64,000 nucleotides of DNA from Halodesulfovibrio marinisediminis DSM 17456 (GTDB lineage Bacteria > Desulfobacterota > Desulfovibrionia > Desulfovibrionales > Desulfovibrionaceae). Below are positions 9,229-18,103 of the stretch, piece after piece. Every line of letters begins with the position of its first letter. The first letter of the stretch is position 1. The stretch lies in NCBI RefSeq assembly GCF_900129975.1, contig NZ_FSRG01000005.1, positions 124,001-188,000 of the forward strand, written 5' to 3'. The position numbers and the translations under genes are program-made. The notes beneath the pieces were generated by a model that saw only the letters and a program-made list of their open reading frames with translations, searched no databases and had not been told where the DNA came from.

Positions 9229-10518
9229 TTACAGGGAGTCCTTTTCTATGCTCTTGGGTGTTACATTGCTCATTTGCAGGGTTACAGCGAAGAACGTGTC
9301 AGAATCATCAAAGGTGATGTCCCAACCCATTTTAGTTACGAGACGTTCAATAAGCATGATGCCGAGGCCGTAGCTTTCAGTATCTGATACAGTTCCTTCA
9401 GATGATTTACTGTTAAATACAACAAAGGTATCTGCTGTATTATGAATGCTAATTTCGCCTTCGTCGGTGTGTTGGAATGCGTTGCGGATAATGTTGCCCA
9501 GAATGATACGCAGCACATGTTTCGAAACAATAATCGTTTCGTTGGAAAGAGACGTGGATACCAGAACCTGTTTATTTTTTAGCAGATAGTTGTTTTCAGC
9601 AATCAGGTCTTCAATTAATGCTTCAAGATTTACTTTTGTGGCTACAGGCGGTGCGCTTTCGTTTCGGCTTGCCCATAACAGTGTTGTAGTCAAATGGTGC
9701 ATGTTGTTTACAGCGTTAGACATACGTGAAAATGACGCTGCAAAACGCGGATCTTTACTGAGCCCTTTATATTCAAGCAGTTCAAGGTTGTTTTGTAGTA
9801 TGGCTATCGGGGTACGTAGTTCATGGCTCGCGTGTTCCAAAAATCGCTGTTCACGTTTTACTCCAGCGGCAATACGCTTTGTATTATCATGAATTACGTC
9901 AGCAATTTCGTTTAGCTCTTGGTATCTAAAGACTTTTTTTTGTTGATCAAGCTTTTTTATTTGGAGGCTGTTTGCCCATGCTCGTAATTTGTTAATGGAG
10001 TGGGAGAGGTGATGTAAAGAGCCAAGCATGAGAATAACGATGATGGCAAGGACGGTGAGTCCTACCTGGCCAATAAATGAAAGCATGTGATCAAGATCAG
10101 CCATGATTCTTTCTGTACTGTCATTCAGATGCACAGTGAAAACGAAGTATACCCAGTTATCATCAGGGCGTTGCCATGGATAAATGAATTGCATGAGTTC
10201 CCCGTGGGGGGGGTCCCAAACTTCCAGCTGTTTTGAATAGAAAATTTTTTCAGGAATAGCGTCACGAATTTTTACGGGAAGCGTGTCATACCCTAGATAG
10301 GTTTTAAAGTTGGTATATTCTGGTAACGGTATTTCAGGGGTCAGGGCAAATTGTTTTGAATATGCTTCAAGTTCCATGTTTAGGCGCATTTCAACAGCCA
10401 AGTCTAGGCCACGGTCACCAAAGTCTATCAAAAGTACAGAGTAGCCAAGGATGAAAGCGAGTCCAAAGAATAGAACTCTGTTTATTATAATCCGTCGTAA
10501 GCTACGTACTTTTCTCAT
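9229..10518 (-). CDS. Two-component sensor histidine kinase
   Basis: This 429-residue membrane kinase has one helix near residues 9-33, a periplasmic region of about 110 residues, and a second helix near 144-168. A HAMP-like linker, a dimerisation/phosphoacceptor domain (H-box HASHELRTPIAIL) and an ATPase domain (N-box NIIRNAFQHT) follow. The G1 box is degenerate: SYGLGI is kept but the usual DxGxG just before it is not visible, so ATP binding may be atypical. It overlaps the response regulator gene by 17 bases, which implies translational coupling and a cognate pair. The periplasmic input domain is not one I recognise, so the signal is unknown. Confidence 0.9.
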   Translation of the reverse strand: MRKVRSLRRIIINRVLFFGLAFILGYSVLLIDFGDRGLDLAVEMRLNMELEAYSKQFALTPEIPLPEYTNFKTYLGYDTLPVKIRDAIPEKIFYSKQLEVWDPPHGELMQFIYPWQRPDDNWVYFVFTVHLNDSTERIMADLDHMLSFIGQVGLTVLAIIVILMLGSLHHLSHSINKLRAWANSLQIKKLDQQKKVFRYQELNEIADVIHDNTKRIAAGVKREQRFLEHASHELRTPIAILQNNLELLEYKGLSKDPRFAASFSRMSNAVNNMHHLTTTLLWASRNESAPPVATKVNLEALIEDLIAENNYLLKNKQVLVSTSLSNETIIVSKHVLRIILGNIIRNAFQHTDEGEISIHNTADTFVVFNSKSSEGTVSDTESYGLGIMLIERLVTKMGWDITFDDSDTFFAVTLQMSNVTPKSIEKDSL

Positions 10519-11191
10519 GGTCGTTTCTCAGTGCAAAACCGTGTCTGGGGAGTGTTGTGATTAGCGCATTCGGGAATGGCTTATCTACTTTTTGCCGTAA
10601 TTTGTGCATGTGTACCTTTAGGGTGTTACTTTCTGGAGTGTCCTCTCCCCATACTGCCCGTATTAGCTGGTCACGTGTGACAACGTGTGGGCTGTTGCGG
10701 GTTAATTCTAAAAGGAGTTTCCATTCTGTTGGAGTGAGAAGCAGACTTTTTCCGTTTCGCGTTGCTGTTACAGCTCCGGTATCCAGTTCCAGATCAGCTA
10801 CAGTATACTTGCGAGGTTGGCTGCTGCGTCTTTTGGCGAGAGCGCGGACACGGATAAGAAGTTCTTTAAGGGCAAATGGCTTTACCAGATAGTCATCTGT
10901 GCCGACTTCAAATCCGGCAACCTTATCATCAAGTGTGTCACGGGCTGTCAGCATAAGGACTGGGGTGTCAACGCCATCTTTGCGTAGGCTGTCACATAAA
11001 GAAAGTCCATCCATTTTAGGCATCATTACATCAAGGAGAAGGACATCGTACTTGTTTTGCGTGATAAGCTCCATGCCGTGCAGGCCATTTGCAGCATGGT
11101 CGCAGGTAATATGTTCCAGCTCAAGATACTCCACAAGCGAGGCAGCAAGATCGTAATCATCTTCAACAAGTAATACATTTAGATTCATCAT
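10502..11191 (-). CDS. OmpR/PhoB-family response regulator
   Basis: This 229-residue transcription factor has a receiver domain (acidic EDD near the start, phosphoacceptor Asp in LLLDVMMPKMDG, switch Thr in LMLTARD, Lys in LVKPF). A winged-helix DNA-binding domain follows (residues about 130-225, with PTEWKLLLELTRN and the recognition region TLKVHMHKLRQKV). The start ATG follows AAGGAATTT. It is the first gene of the pair with the kinase at 9229. Targets are not identifiable here; no neighbouring transporter or enzyme shares its orientation. Confidence 0.93.
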   Translation of the reverse strand: MMNLNVLLVEDDYDLAASLVEYLELEHITCDHAANGLHGMELITQNKYDVLLLDVMMPKMDGLSLCDSLRKDGVDTPVLMLTARDTLDDKVAGFEVGTDDYLVKPFALKELLIRVRALAKRRSSQPRKYTVADLELDTGAVTATRNGKSLLLTPTEWKLLLELTRNSPHVVTRDQLIRAVWGEDTPESNTLKVHMHKLRQKVDKPFPNALITTLPRHGFALRNDHEKST

Positions 11192-11692
11192 AAATTCCTT
11201 TAGCGTTCGTAACGTGTGGAACAGGATACGTACTTAGTCTCCAGCAAAGAGCTGTCGTAGAGATGTACCGTATTGTTGGATCGTAATATTTATGTATGTA
11301 CTTGCCCGCTAGTTGTGTCTTCGTCAAATTACATGACAAGATGATGTGCGATATATAAATTTAAAATATAATTTCTTAATGCATTATGAGTGTGGCTATC
11401 CATTCAAGCTATATGAAATAACAAGTTTTCTGTTAACAAGTGGTTAACATATGCTGGCCTTATGGGGAGTTGAGGCAGAATGTTATAGAGCAAGAAAGGG
11501 GGCCGGGGTACAGAGCCCTATTGCGTGGTAGGGGGGCGATATCCTGTTCGAACACGTTGTTTTGCGAGCTAGGTAGCGCAGGTTATGTAACTACTTTCAG
11601 GTTAACTTCTAACTGCAGTTGAAGACAGCCGTGTCTGTAACAGGGATCTTTTTAAGATATGATACGTTGCAACAATACGCTACGGAGGAGTT
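11192..11692. other. Divergent promoter region
   Basis: About 500 bases between the response regulator (minus) and the flavoprotein (plus). It must contain both promoters. Short reading frames here have no ribosome site or recognisable protein, and I see no repeat of note. Confidence 0.5.
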
Positions 11693-12166
11693 ATGAGAAG
11701 AAAAGAGCAGGATGTCACCAGCCCGAAAATTGTTGAAGAATTGTTGAGTGATGTTTTAGTTTGCCGTTTGGGTATGTGTCTAGGCAATAAACCATATGTT
11801 GTTCCGGTGAACTTTGCGCATAAGGGAACGAAAGTCTTCATTCACGGATGCTGTGAGGGAAAAAAGATCGACATATTGCGTGAAAATCCGGCGGTCTTCT
11901 TTGAGGCAACTCGAGAAGGCGATCTTCTTCCGGCATCGGATAGTGAAAATATGTGTAAGAGTGATTTTTCGTTTCAATGCCTTATGGCAAGTGGTGTGGC
12001 TGAGCTTGTGGAAAATGCGGAAGAGAAGGCTGAGGTGCTGGATGCGCTTTGCACTAAGTATTATGGGAAATCTGGAATGATGCCTGAGACTGCCATTCGT
12101 GGAACATGTGTGTTTAAAATAAGTCTGGAAGATATAAGCGTGAAGCAATCTGGCGAGTGGCCGTAG
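11693..12166 (+). CDS. Pyridoxamine 5'-phosphate oxidase-like flavoprotein (NimA-type)
   Basis: This small soluble protein of 157 residues has the split-barrel FMN-binding fold of the NimA/pyridoxamine-phosphate-oxidase group. Supporting segments are MRRKEQDV at the start, VCRLGMCLGNKPYVVPVNFA, the turn GKKIDILRENPAVFFEA, and the late MMPETAIRG. Members bind FMN or heme and some reduce nitro compounds or flavins; the true substrate is unknown. The ribosome site CGGAGGAG is strong. It is monocistronic and followed after about 200 bases by the YhcH gene in the same direction. Confidence 0.82.
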   Translation: MRRKEQDVTSPKIVEELLSDVLVCRLGMCLGNKPYVVPVNFAHKGTKVFIHGCCEGKKIDILRENPAVFFEATREGDLLPASDSENMCKSDFSFQCLMASGVAELVENAEEKAEVLDALCTKYYGKSGMMPETAIRGTCVFKISLEDISVKQSGEWP

Positions 12167-12375
12167 TTGATTGATACTGACATACCTATTTCGAATAAAG
12201 CATCTGCTGTGGGATAAGAGTTTTTTTGTTTTTTGTGGCAAAAATATGTTGGGAAGAAAGGGACTTCTTTTCTATCGAGAGATGATTTGAAGTACCGTGA
12301 AGGGGATTGGATTGAAAAAGTAGATTGTTTGGTGCAGGGTGGGCCAATCTTTCTTTTAGCAATAAGGATTGTGTA

Positions 12376-12831
12376 ATGATTTTAGATGTTCTGGAGCATG
12401 CTGAACGGTATGAGGCTTTATCTCCATATTTTGCAGAAGCGTTTGCGTTTTTACGTCGTAAGGATTTGTATGACTTACCGGACGGGCAGTATGAAATTCA
12501 GGGGCGCAAGCTGTACGCAACGGTGGTTCATCAAAAAGGAAGATCCATTGATGAAGCAAAATTAGAAGCTCATGATCAATATATTGATATTCAGTTTGTT
12601 TTGCAGGGTACTGAGCTGATGGGATGGAAATCTCGAAAAGATATTACGGTGCCAGCCGAACAGCCGGAAGAGTATCCGGACGTATATTTTTACGATGAAG
12701 CTCCAACAAGTTGGAATACCGTATTGTCCGGCTCATTTGCAATTTTTTTCCCTGAAGACGCTCACATGCCTCTTGTTGCCGATGGGGAACTGCATAAGGT
12801 TATTTTGAAAGTAGCAGTCGATTCAGAATAA
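12376..12831 (+). CDS. YhcH/YjgK/YiaL family protein
   Basis: This 151-residue cytosolic protein belongs to the DUF386 (YhcH/EbgC) beta-sandwich family. I chose the ATG at 12376 because AAGGA precedes it; an upstream in-frame start at 12325 lacks one. Family markers include GQYEIQGRKLYA, EAHDQYIDIQFVLQG, a central histidine/aspartate metal-site pattern and the end PEDAHMPLVADGELHKVILKV. Some relatives act as sugar anomerases, for example on N-acetylneuraminate. Nothing near it handles sialic acid, so the sugar cannot be named. Confidence 0.85.
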   Translation: MILDVLEHAERYEALSPYFAEAFAFLRRKDLYDLPDGQYEIQGRKLYATVVHQKGRSIDEAKLEAHDQYIDIQFVLQGTELMGWKSRKDITVPAEQPEEYPDVYFYDEAPTSWNTVLSGSFAIFFPEDAHMPLVADGELHKVILKVAVDSE

Positions 12832-12838
12832 TAAAAAA

Positions 12839-12873
12839 GTGTGCGATGCTACCTTAGAGGTAGCGTCGCACAC
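12839..12873 (-). terminator. Intrinsic terminator between yhcH-like and Sel1 genes
   Basis: A long 15-bp stem (GTGTGCGATGCTACC with GGTAGCGTCGCACAC, one G-T pair) surrounds a five-base loop. On the minus strand it is followed by a T run, so it best terminates the Sel1-repeat gene, and it may also help end the convergent gene. Confidence 0.85.
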
Positions 12874-12917
12874 TATATATTCAGTGTTATGTGGTGGCGG
12901 ATGCCGTTCTGCTGGTG

Positions 12918-14006
12918 TTAGTCTTGAATAGGAGACTTAGCTTCTGATGTCACTAGTTCTGGAATTTCTGAGGGAACATAGGTGTTGATTTCATCAATTG
13001 CTGTTTGTTGTCCTTGGCGTGCCGCCTCTTCTATCCAGAAGACATATTGTTCGTGATTTTGTTCTATGCCTTCGCCGTGTTTGTAGCACATTGCTATACG
13101 GTATTGTGCGTCCTTGTCTCCCTGCTTGGCAGATTCTAAATAGAGATATGCCGCTTCCGCTAAATTTTGTTTAATTGCGTTGCCGGTCCGGTAGCGTTCA
13201 GCAAGGTTGTATTGGGCAATGGCGTGCCCTTGCTTTGCGGCATGGTAGTACCAGAATGTAGCTTTATCTTCGTCTTGAACAACACCTGTACCGGTTGTGT
13301 AGTAATAGCCCATGTTGTTCTGAGCTACAGCGTCACCATGTTCTGCAGCTTTTGCATACCAGGAGATGGCTTTATTCAGGTCAGTATCAACACCTTCACC
13401 ACGTGCATAGCTTGCTGCCACGTGTATGTATGCATCGGCAACCCCTTGATCTGCGGCACGTTTGAACCAGTAGAAAGCTGTAATGGGATCGAATTCTACC
13501 TCTGTTCCTTGTGTGTAGAAACAGGCTAAAGAGTACTGTGCCATGGCGTTTCCGCCTTCAGCTGCTTCAGCATATAATGTCAGAGCTTTGGATAGGCATC
13601 GTTCTGTACCGTCTCCGTATTCATAGCAGCGAGCTACTTCCGCTGTTGCATCGGCATTTCCTGTGGCTTGAGCGCGTTCATACCACTGAAGAGACGTTTT
13701 GCTGTCTGCAGTAACACCATGTCCGTGACGATAAATATAGCCAAGCTCTATTTGAGCCTGACAGTCACCTTGTTCCGCTGACGCTATAAAAAGGCGCAGT
13801 CCTTTTTCTTGATTCTTTTCTGTCCCAAGGCCCCAAAAATAGCATGTGCCAAGGCAGTAGAGAGCTTGAGGAGTACTATGACGTGACAAGGACTCAAAAA
13901 GAGAGATGGCAAGTTCATATTCTTCTTCTTCATACGCCTCTAAGGCTTGCTCAAGGGAAGAAGGCATAGATGCTTTGGTGAACAGTTTTTTTACAGAAGA
14001 AAACAC
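12918..14006 (-). CDS. Sel1-repeat (tetratricopeptide-like) protein
   Basis: This 362-residue protein is built almost wholly of about eight Sel1-like repeats from residue 45 to 345. Each reads roughly A-x-Y-x-L-G-x-x-Y-x-x-G-x-G-V followed by A-x-x-W-Y-x-x-A-A-x-x-G. The start is GTG, supported by GGAG five bases upstream. There is no signal peptide, so it is probably cytosolic. Such solenoids mediate protein contacts, often in signalling or envelope stress. The gene stands alone, so its partner is unknown. Confidence 0.88.
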   Translation of the reverse strand: MFSSVKKLFTKASMPSSLEQALEAYEEEEYELAISLFESLSRHSTPQALYCLGTCYFWGLGTEKNQEKGLRLFIASAEQGDCQAQIELGYIYRHGHGVTADSKTSLQWYERAQATGNADATAEVARCYEYGDGTERCLSKALTLYAEAAEGGNAMAQYSLACFYTQGTEVEFDPITAFYWFKRAADQGVADAYIHVAASYARGEGVDTDLNKAISWYAKAAEHGDAVAQNNMGYYYTTGTGVVQDEDKATFWYYHAAKQGHAIAQYNLAERYRTGNAIKQNLAEAAYLYLESAKQGDKDAQYRIAMCYKHGEGIEQNHEQYVFWIEEAARQGQQTAIDEINTYVPSEIPELVTSEAKSPIQD

Positions 14007-14822
14007 AGGCGCTCCAGTCAGTCATGAATTGGGTAACGAGTCGGTGTGGTGAGTGTTGCATTACATTGCAACGAGTATGTGCACGAGGTTGAAAGGTATA
14101 GGCAACGGTGCATGCACATCTACCGTGTTCTTTTCTGTTTAAAAAATAAAAAGTAGCTAATCAAGAAGGGATGTTTTGTACGATTAATGTTTAAATTATG
14201 AACTACATCTTTATGCCTATTCACTCAAAAGTCTTTTGCCTTCCAGTACAGACCCTTATGATACATATAGCTTAGTGTAGTAAGAGTATGGCCTTCGTGT
14301 TTTTTTAATACTCTTAAGATAATTTTATGGATGTTGTGTGTGAGAAGTTTTTATTAGTTTTTTATAAAAGTCTTTAATATTAATTGCTTGTATTGGTCTT
14401 GATTAGTCCTATGTCAATAAAATTGTTTAGCGCTCTAGTACAAAATATGTATATTGCAATGGTTTTTGTTCTAAGTTTTTATTGATGCGAAAATGCAAGA
14501 CACTGTATAAATCTAATCAGGAAATAAATTTTGTTTCTAGATAATTAGTTTTTCATTTGTACTGAAAAGATATTAGAGCTTCCATACGAGGTTCTATCTA
14601 GAACGGATTTTCAACAGAATGAACTGAGAGCTTAGCCACTCTCATTCAGATATGAAGTTCGCCGCAGAGGCATACAGTTTTCGTTAGCCGCGAATATCTA
14701 GTATGAAGCCACCTCAGCAACAAGAGCTTCAACATCGGCTGCTTATTTTTTTACCCTCGGGTACAAAAAATTGAACAGTCACTGACTTTGGACCTTAAGT
14801 GAATTTAAGAAGGAAATTTATT
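14007..14822. other. Long AT-rich leader region upstream of the major porin
   Basis: About 815 bases with no credible gene. A compact hairpin at about 14745-14770 (TACCC/GGGTA core between T and A runs) lies in the probable porin leader. The length and several short dyads fit a highly regulated promoter or an sRNA, but I could not define either. Confidence 0.45.
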
Positions 14823-16115
14823 ATGAAACGTATTATCGTTCTCGCACTTGCTGCTTGCATGGTGCTTGGTGCTGCTTTTGGCGCATCTGCTGCAGAATTT
14901 AAGGCTTCCGGTTACCTCTACGCAGGTTACGACTACTACAACGTAGATCAGCAGGACAACCGCAACAATTTCTCCCAGCGTTTCCGTTCCCAGATCGACA
15001 TCATCGCATCTGAAGCTCTTTCCGGTACCGTATACTTTGAAATTAACCAGGATTGGGGTTACGCAGGTAAAACCGCTAAAGTTGGTGGTGGCTCCGGTGG
15101 TCAGCTTGGTGCTGACGGTGTGAACATTCAGACCAAACGTGCTTACATGACCTTCATGGTACCTAACACTGCTGTTAAAGTTCGTGCTGGTATCCAGGGC
15201 CTCGCTCTTCCAGGTGCTGTAGCTGGTTCCCCAATCATCGACGATGATGTTGCTGCTATCGTAGCAAGCACTTCTTTCGGTAAAGTTGGCGCAACTGCTT
15301 TCTTCGCACGTCCTTACGCTAACTACAAATCCACTGATGCTACTTACAACAAAACTAAAGGCACCTCTGATCTCTTTGGTGCAATCGTTACTGCTGATCT
15401 TGGTGTAGTAACTGTTTCTCCATACGCAATGGTAACTAATAACGGTTACAAAACTTTTAAAGATCAGAACTCTACTACTCCTCCAGTTAAGTTCCTCGAT
15501 GGCAAAGAAGCACAGTGGTTCGGTGTTGCAGTTGAGTCTGCTCCAATCGAAAACCTTACTCTCGCTTTTGACGCTATCTACGGTAAAGTTGATTCCCGTG
15601 ATGCTGGCTACTTCTTCGCTGGTAAAGCTGCTTACGCAACTGATTTCGCAGTTCCTGCAATTCTCGCTTGGTACGGCTCCGGTGCTGACAATGCTAAAGG
15701 CGACAACATCATGCCAGTAATTGGTGGTCTTGACTTCGTTCCTTCCACTCTCGTTGGCTTCGGTGCTGCTGCTAACTCTGCTGACGCACTCTTCGGTAGC
15801 GCTGTTGGCAAATGGGGTGTATCCCTTCAGGCTTCCGAAATTTCCTTCCTTGAGAAAGTATCTCACACTGTTCGTGTGACTTACGTTCAGGGTACCAACG
15901 ACGACGATGCTTTCGACGCTACTAACCCACAGAGCTTTGATGAGTGGACCGGCGATGACAAAGCATACGAATTTGACTTCGTAACTACTTACGCAATGTA
16001 CGAGAACCTCGATCTTATCGTTGACCTCGCATACGCAATCACCGACCTCGACGACGCAGCTCCAAAAACCGACGACGTTTTCAAAGCTGCTATCGGTGCA
16101 AAATACAACTTCTAA
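14823..16115 (+). CDS. Major outer-membrane porin, Desulfovibrio type
   Basis: This 430-residue porin precursor has a signal peptide (KRIIVLALAACMVLGAAFG, cleavage after SAA) and a C-terminal aromatic residue (GAKYNF) for barrel assembly. The ATG at 14823 follows AGAAGGAAA; an upstream in-frame ATG lies within the leader. Segments SQRFRSQIDIIA, LSGTVYFEIN and GVNIQTKRAYM are shared with the porin at 2622. Codon choice is very biased (GCT, GGT, TTC, AAC, CTC), and a 440-codon open frame exists on the opposite strand purely as a result. That is typical of an extremely abundant protein, so this is probably the major porin. A strong terminator follows at 16160. Confidence 0.9.
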   Translation: MKRIIVLALAACMVLGAAFGASAAEFKASGYLYAGYDYYNVDQQDNRNNFSQRFRSQIDIIASEALSGTVYFEINQDWGYAGKTAKVGGGSGGQLGADGVNIQTKRAYMTFMVPNTAVKVRAGIQGLALPGAVAGSPIIDDDVAAIVASTSFGKVGATAFFARPYANYKSTDATYNKTKGTSDLFGAIVTADLGVVTVSPYAMVTNNGYKTFKDQNSTTPPVKFLDGKEAQWFGVAVESAPIENLTLAFDAIYGKVDSRDAGYFFAGKAAYATDFAVPAILAWYGSGADNAKGDNIMPVIGGLDFVPSTLVGFGAAANSADALFGSAVGKWGVSLQASEISFLEKVSHTVRVTYVQGTNDDDAFDATNPQSFDEWTGDDKAYEFDFVTTYAMYENLDLIVDLAYAITDLDDAAPKTDDVFKAAIGAKYNF

Positions 16116-16159
16116 TTTAGAAGTCATTTTGACAAAGTCAGTGTGCTAACAGCCACTTT

Positions 16160-16190
16160 AAGAGGTACCCTAACGGGTACCTCTTTTTTT
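16160..16190 (+). terminator. Intrinsic terminator of the major porin
   Basis: An 11-bp perfect stem (AAGAGGTACCC with GGGTACCTCTT), a TAAC loop and a run of seven T make a textbook terminator 45 bases after the porin stop. Confidence 0.94.
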
Positions 16191-16201
16191 ACTCGATAAA
16201 A

Positions 16202-16240
16202 AAATCCCTGCTTTGCATATTGCAAAGCAGGGATTTTTCT
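16202..16240 (-). terminator. Intrinsic terminator of the NarL-type regulator
   Basis: A 16-bp perfect stem (AAATCCCTGCTTTGCA with TGCAAAGCAGGGATTT) with a three-base centre has A and T tracts outside. It lies just beyond the stop of the minus-strand regulator. Confidence 0.9.
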
Positions 16241-16253
16241 TTTCTAGTTCTTT

Positions 16254-16919
16254 TTAGTTAAGGGAGGATAACCCTTTCCGGAGTGCGTAGAGTGTTGCTT
16301 GCACTCGGTTGCTGAGATGTAGTTTGGTAAGAATGTTATTCATATGTGTGCTGACGGTGGCTTCGCTTACTGTGAGTTCATCAGCAATTGTTTTATTGCC
16401 TTTTCCTTCTGCAACAAGTTGCAAAATTTCCACTTCACGAGGTGTGAGGGGGTGAGGTTCTGCATGCTTATGTTCTCCCGGTGAAGCAATAATAGAAAGC
16501 GCTTCTAAGGCGATGGATGGTGTAAATGCAGGTTCACCGCTGCAAACTTTGCGAATACTCTGTGAAAGGTCAGCTATGGATATGTTTTTGAGCAAGTAGC
16601 CCATGGCGCCTGACTTGATAGCGGAAAAAACAGTGTCGCCAGAAGTGTTGTGAGTAAGGATCACAATTTTACTGGAGAGGTTTCGTTTTTTCATTTCCAA
16701 GCTTGCTTGTACACCGTCCATTACAGGCATACCTATATTCATCAGAATAACATCAGGTGTTAAATGTACTGCCTGTGAAAGTGCTTCTTCTCCACTTGAA
16801 GCTTCGCCAACAATGGTCATATCTGAGTTCGAAGAAAGACCTTCGCGTAACCCAATCCGATAGATTTCGTGATTATCAACGAGGAGAATACGAATCGGTT
16901 TGTTAGGGCTGTTTTTCAT
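16254..16919 (-). CDS. NarL/LuxR-family response regulator
   Basis: This 221-residue regulator has an N-terminal receiver domain (LLVDNHEIYRIGL) and a LuxR-type helix-turn-helix at about 150-215 (LTPREVEILQLVAEGKGNKTIADELTV, written here as motif parts). At the usual phosphoacceptor site the sequence is VILMNIGMPVMDG: an Asn replaces the expected Asp in this motif, while the acidic pair is represented by only one Asp (VDNHE). Phosphorylation by the canonical route is therefore doubtful. No kinase gene is adjacent. Confidence 0.88.
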   Translation of the reverse strand: MKNSPNKPIRILLVDNHEIYRIGLREGLSSNSDMTIVGEASSGEEALSQAVHLTPDVILMNIGMPVMDGVQASLEMKKRNLSSKIVILTHNTSGDTVFSAIKSGAMGYLLKNISIADLSQSIRKVCSGEPAFTPSIALEALSIIASPGEHKHAEPHPLTPREVEILQLVAEGKGNKTIADELTVSEATVSTHMNNILTKLHLSNRVQATLYALRKGLSSLN

Positions 16920-17095
16920 AAGTAAGTTCCAACTGATTTAAAGAAAGAATAAAGTGTGTATCATCCACGGTAGGGCGGAAATGTATTCAAGGTCATTTAA
17001 CGAATACAGTGTGAAGGAACTGCTAATTTAGTACCTTCAGCCCAGTTATAGGTTGGCAGTGCTTATGCTGCATTATGTGGTCAATCCTGAGTTAG

Positions 17096-17698
17096 CTATA
17101 GTGCAAGCCCGTGTAGATAGATGTTGAGTAGTTCACGGGCATCGTCTTCAGCAGAATCATCTACTTTAGTGAATATTCGTCGAGCCATTGCGCGGTCAAT
17201 TGAGTCGATAAAAAAGATTGCTACTTTATCGCAGTCCATAGGACGCAGGAGTTTTTTCTTAACCCCATCTTCAAATGTGCGGGCAACAATATTGATCATT
17301 TCCCAGTAGGTTGAGTTTTTATCGTTAAAATCTTTCTCAACATGGGTCAGCAAAACTGCTTTCAGCTCGTAAAAAAGTGCTCTGTTTTGTTCAGTGTGAA
17401 GAAATGACGCAGAAAGATATTTTTTCAGTTTTTCCAATATACTTATTTCGCTGGAAAATATTTTCCGCATGTCTTCATTCAGTGGCTCAAAACAATGGTT
17501 TGCAACAGAAAGAAGGAGCTCGTTTTTATTTTTAAAATACAGGTACAGAGTACCTTTTGCGATTCCTGCCTGTTCAGCAACTTTATCCATGGTGAATTTT
17601 TTCAGGCCATACGTTTGAAGGATAGCAACGCTGCTGATCAAAATTGTGTGACGGGTATGTTGCTCAGCTCTCTGTTTTCTTGTTGTCTTATTGTTCAC
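17096..17698 (-). CDS. TetR/AcrR-family transcriptional regulator
   Basis: This 200-residue repressor has an N-terminal helix-turn-helix (residues about 15-60; TMDKVAEQAGIAKGTLYLYF) and a helical ligand domain that is not family-specific. A perfect 17-bp palindrome stands 50 bases upstream of its start (17748), so it very probably controls itself. No efflux pump or enzyme is divergently encoded, so its other targets lie elsewhere. The ligand cannot be inferred. Confidence 0.9.
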   Translation of the reverse strand: MNNKTTRKQRAEQHTRHTILISSVAILQTYGLKKFTMDKVAEQAGIAKGTLYLYFKNKNELLLSVANHCFEPLNEDMRKIFSSEISILEKLKKYLSASFLHTEQNRALFYELKAVLLTHVEKDFNDKNSTYWEMINIVARTFEDGVKKKLLRPMDCDKVAIFFIDSIDRAMARRIFTKVDDSAEDDARELLNIYLHGLAL

Positions 17699-17747
17699 GG
17701 TCTGCGTATTTTTTATGAGTAAGAATTTTGTGAATATGGGTTCATAA

Positions 17748-17764
17748 AATGACCGGCGGTCATT
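17748..17764. promoter_or_regulatory. TetR-type operator palindrome
   Basis: AATGACCG-G-CGGTCATT is a perfect 17-bp palindrome. The core TGACCG/CGGTCA is typical of operators for TetR/AcrR proteins, and it lies in the promoter region of the TetR gene at 17096. Confidence 0.75.
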
Positions 17765-18103
17765 AAGTGAGTATTACTCCTAAGAAGAGGTAAAATTAAA
17801 GTCAAGCTTACTTGTGAGGGAAATAGAAGTAATCTTCTATTAAGTAAGAGTGTACGGATGGTGGCTTAGAGTGATTTTCTATAGAAAACAGAATGTTGTT
17901 TTGTAGTGATGTATTTTTTTAGAACGTAAAAAAAGCCTTGCCAATTTTTTGGCAAGGCTTCTCATTGCGCGCATCTGTCTATGACAAGTAGATATAACTG
18001 TCGAGATATTACGAATGGGAAATCAAGGGTTATATATACATATCAATAACGATGGCATTGCAATGTCGCCGAAGGCGGACAAATAACACGTTGTTGAGGA
18101 TGG
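17765..18103. other. Intergenic region with azl terminator
   Basis: Apart from the azlCD terminator at 17933 there is no coding frame or clear motif in this stretch. Confidence 0.45.
17933..17960 (-). terminator. Intrinsic terminator of azlCD
   Basis: AAGCCTTGCC pairs perfectly with GGCAAGGCTT around an AATTTTTT loop, and the minus strand continues into a T run. It lies about 145 bases beyond the azlD stop. Confidence 0.82.

Noticed and set aside
14805-16127. 440-codon open frame on the minus strand opposite the major porin
   Set aside because: It lies wholly opposite a clear signal-peptide porin and its sequence is low in complexity (V, S, F, T-rich). It is a by-product of codon bias, with no ribosome site.
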